Shown: positions 4,920 through 5,455 of the stretch, piece after piece
Layout: the number at the start of each line of letters is the position of its first letter
How positions within the stretch are numbered: the first letter of the stretch is position 1
DNA from: Atribacterota bacterium
Lineage (GTDB): Bacteria > Atribacterota > Phoenicimicrobiia > Phoenicimicrobiales > Phoenicimicrobiaceae
Reading direction: 5' to 3'
DNA: 5,455 nt
NCBI GenBank assembly: GCA_030668465.1
Contig: DAOUTX010000085.1
Coordinates: 1 to 5,455 of the forward strand
Made by a program: the position numbers and the translations under genes
The notes under the pieces: model-generated
What the model was told of the DNA's origin: nothing
Database searches by the model: none
What the model saw: the letters and a program-made list of their open reading frames with translations, nothing else

Positions 4920-5410
4920 TGTTTTTCGCCTGCTTTATCTAAATTAAATTCTTTATGGATTGCCCTTACCGCATCTTCTATGCGGGAAGCACTGATCAGA
5001 CAGGATATTCTAATTCCGGAAGTACTGATCATATCTATATTTATCCCTTGTTTGGCTAATGCCCCGAACATCCTGGCGGCTATAGCCGGGTCGCTAGTAA
5101 TGCCTGCTCCTACGATGGATACTTTGGCTACTTCCGGTTCTGATATTACTCCTTCAGCTCCGATCTTTTTTGCTAATTGCTCGGTGATTTTTATAGTTTT
5201 ATTAAAATCGCTTAGAGCAACGGTAAAGGCTATGTCATTAACCTGGTTTCGATGAGAACTTTGTATAATCATATCTACAATTATCTCTTCTTCAGCCAAA
5301 GCTTTAAATAATTTATAAGCTACACCGGGAACATCCGGAACCCCCTGGACTACAATTTTACCTACATTGGTCTCCTGGGTTACTCCTCTTACGATTACTT
5401 TTTCTAACAT
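4916..5410 (-). CDS. Aspartokinase beta subunit from internal in-frame start
   Basis: Within lysC, an ATG at 5410 in the same frame would give a 164-residue protein consisting only of the two ACT domains. It is preceded by a near-perfect Shine-Dalgarno, AAAGGAGGT (5418-5426), with a 7-nt spacer. This matches the arrangement known for Bacillus subtilis aspartokinase II, Corynebacterium and Thermus, where an alpha2beta2 enzyme is made from one gene and the beta subunit (about 160-170 residues) comes from an internal start. Here the ribosome site is embedded in codons for I-K-E-V-D. Expression is inferred from the sequence signal and the family precedent. The alternative, that this is a stand-alone gene, is unlikely because the frame stays open and aspartokinase-like upstream of the ATG. 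Confidence 0.75.
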   Translation of the reverse strand: MLEKVIVRGVTQETNVGKIVVQGVPDVPGVAYKLFKALAEEEIIVDMIIQSSHRNQVNDIAFTVALSDFNKTIKITEQLAKKIGAEGVISEPEVAKVSIVGAGITSDPAIAARMFGALAKQGINIDMISTSGIRISCLISASRIEDAVRAIHKEFNLDKAGEKQ

Positions 5411-5455
5411 CGGGTCTACCTCCTTTATAAGCGTACCTTCTCCTGCAATAAAAGA
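4916..5455 (-). CDS. lysC: Aspartate kinase (aspartokinase), C-terminal regulatory part
   Basis: Partial gene: 179 codons to the stop, reading frame open to the window edge (first visible residues SFIAGEGTLIKEVDP before Met at 5410). Aspartokinase phosphorylates aspartate with ATP, the committed step of the aspartate pathway; the kinase domain lies outside the window. Seen here is the paired ACT regulatory region. Counting from the internal Met: ACT1 about 16-90, with K18-I-V-V-Q-G-V-P-D-V-P-G29 and VDMIIQSS; ACT2 about 96-160, with VSIVGAGITSDPAIAARMF and I123-N-I-D-M-I-S-T-S-G-I-R-I-S136. These domains bind lysine and/or threonine in family members and cause feedback inhibition. The usual Glu in T-S-E-I-[RK]-I-S is Gly132 (GGA, one base from GAA), so effector response may differ. 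The stop TGA overlaps the asd start by 4 bp, so the two genes form an operon. Confidence 0.93.
   Translation of the reverse strand, partial: SFIAGEGTLIKEVDPMLEKVIVRGVTQETNVGKIVVQGVPDVPGVAYKLFKALAEEEIIVDMIIQSSHRNQVNDIAFTVALSDFNKTIKITEQLAKKIGAEGVISEPEVAKVSIVGAGITSDPAIAARMFGALAKQGINIDMISTSGIRISCLISASRIEDAVRAIHKEFNLDKAGEKQ
5418..5426 (-). promoter_or_regulatory. Strong internal ribosome binding site in lysC
   Basis: AAAGGAGGT on the minus strand is almost fully complementary to the 16S rRNA 3' end and lies 7 nt before the in-frame ATG at 5410. It is the strongest such site in the window, stronger than those before asd, the dehydrogenase or the toxin-like gene, and it sits inside coding sequence. 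That supports deliberate internal initiation of the aspartokinase beta subunit. Confidence 0.75.

Noticed and set aside
3078..5255. Plus-strand frames at 3078-3260, 3506-3703, 4525-4782 and 4980-5255
   Set aside because: All lie antisense within the dehydrogenase, asd and lysC genes, whose motifs are unambiguous; these are shadow frames.
1..5455. tRNA, rRNA or riboswitch (for example a lysine riboswitch near lysC)
   Set aside because: No cloverleaf or conserved riboswitch core was seen; the lysC leader, where a lysine riboswitch would sit, is outside the window.

Overview
The window is AT-rich and every recognisable gene is on the minus strand, so transcription runs from the high-coordinate end towards position 1. 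Gene content (aspartokinase-asd pair, an AbiEii-type nucleotidyltransferase with a small partner, a PrgY/TraB-type membrane protein, a dispersed palindromic repeat) suggests a bacterium, probably an anaerobe of the Firmicutes or Atribacterota kind. That placement is a guess from general resemblance; nothing in the window fixes the taxon.

Right end (3918-5455): the C-terminal part of aspartate kinase (lysC), open at the window edge, overlaps aspartate-semialdehyde dehydrogenase (asd) by 4 bp. Together they catalyse the first two steps of the aspartate pathway to lysine/diaminopimelate, threonine and methionine. Inside lysC a near-perfect Shine-Dalgarno sits 7 nt before an in-frame ATG, which would give a separate 164-residue regulatory (beta) subunit made only of the two ACT domains. 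A palindromic repeat 8 bp after the asd stop probably ends this operon.

Middle (2040-3849): a short-chain dehydrogenase that resembles the NYC1/NOL (chlorophyll b reductase-like) branch more than FabG. It is followed by a two-gene cassette: a 100-aa protein resembling DUF6922 and an AbiEii/AbiGii-type nucleotidyltransferase toxin, overlapping by 52 bp. The cassette seems to have its own extended -10 promoter, so close to the first ATG that the mRNA may be leaderless. The last five toxin codons and its stop codon come from an expanded copy of the same palindromic repeat found after asd.

Left part (1-1909): a 391-aa TraB/PrgY-family membrane protein that starts at TTG behind a good Shine-Dalgarno and an extended -10 promoter. 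Then comes a 410-bp gene-free interval with inverted repeats and a possible decayed fragment of a tyrosine recombinase, and finally the N-terminal part of a cytidine/guanine-deaminase-fold nucleoside deaminase that leaves the window.

A cross-cutting observation: several proteins carry a substitution at a normally conserved motif position that is one base from the usual codon (deaminase HAE to NAE, toxin GG to DG, aspartokinase TSE to TSG). These may be real functional drift or consensus-sequence errors. No complete novel system is evident; the toxin-like cassette with its repeat-captured stop, the aspartokinase internal start and the recombinase-associated palindromes are the places most worth a second look.
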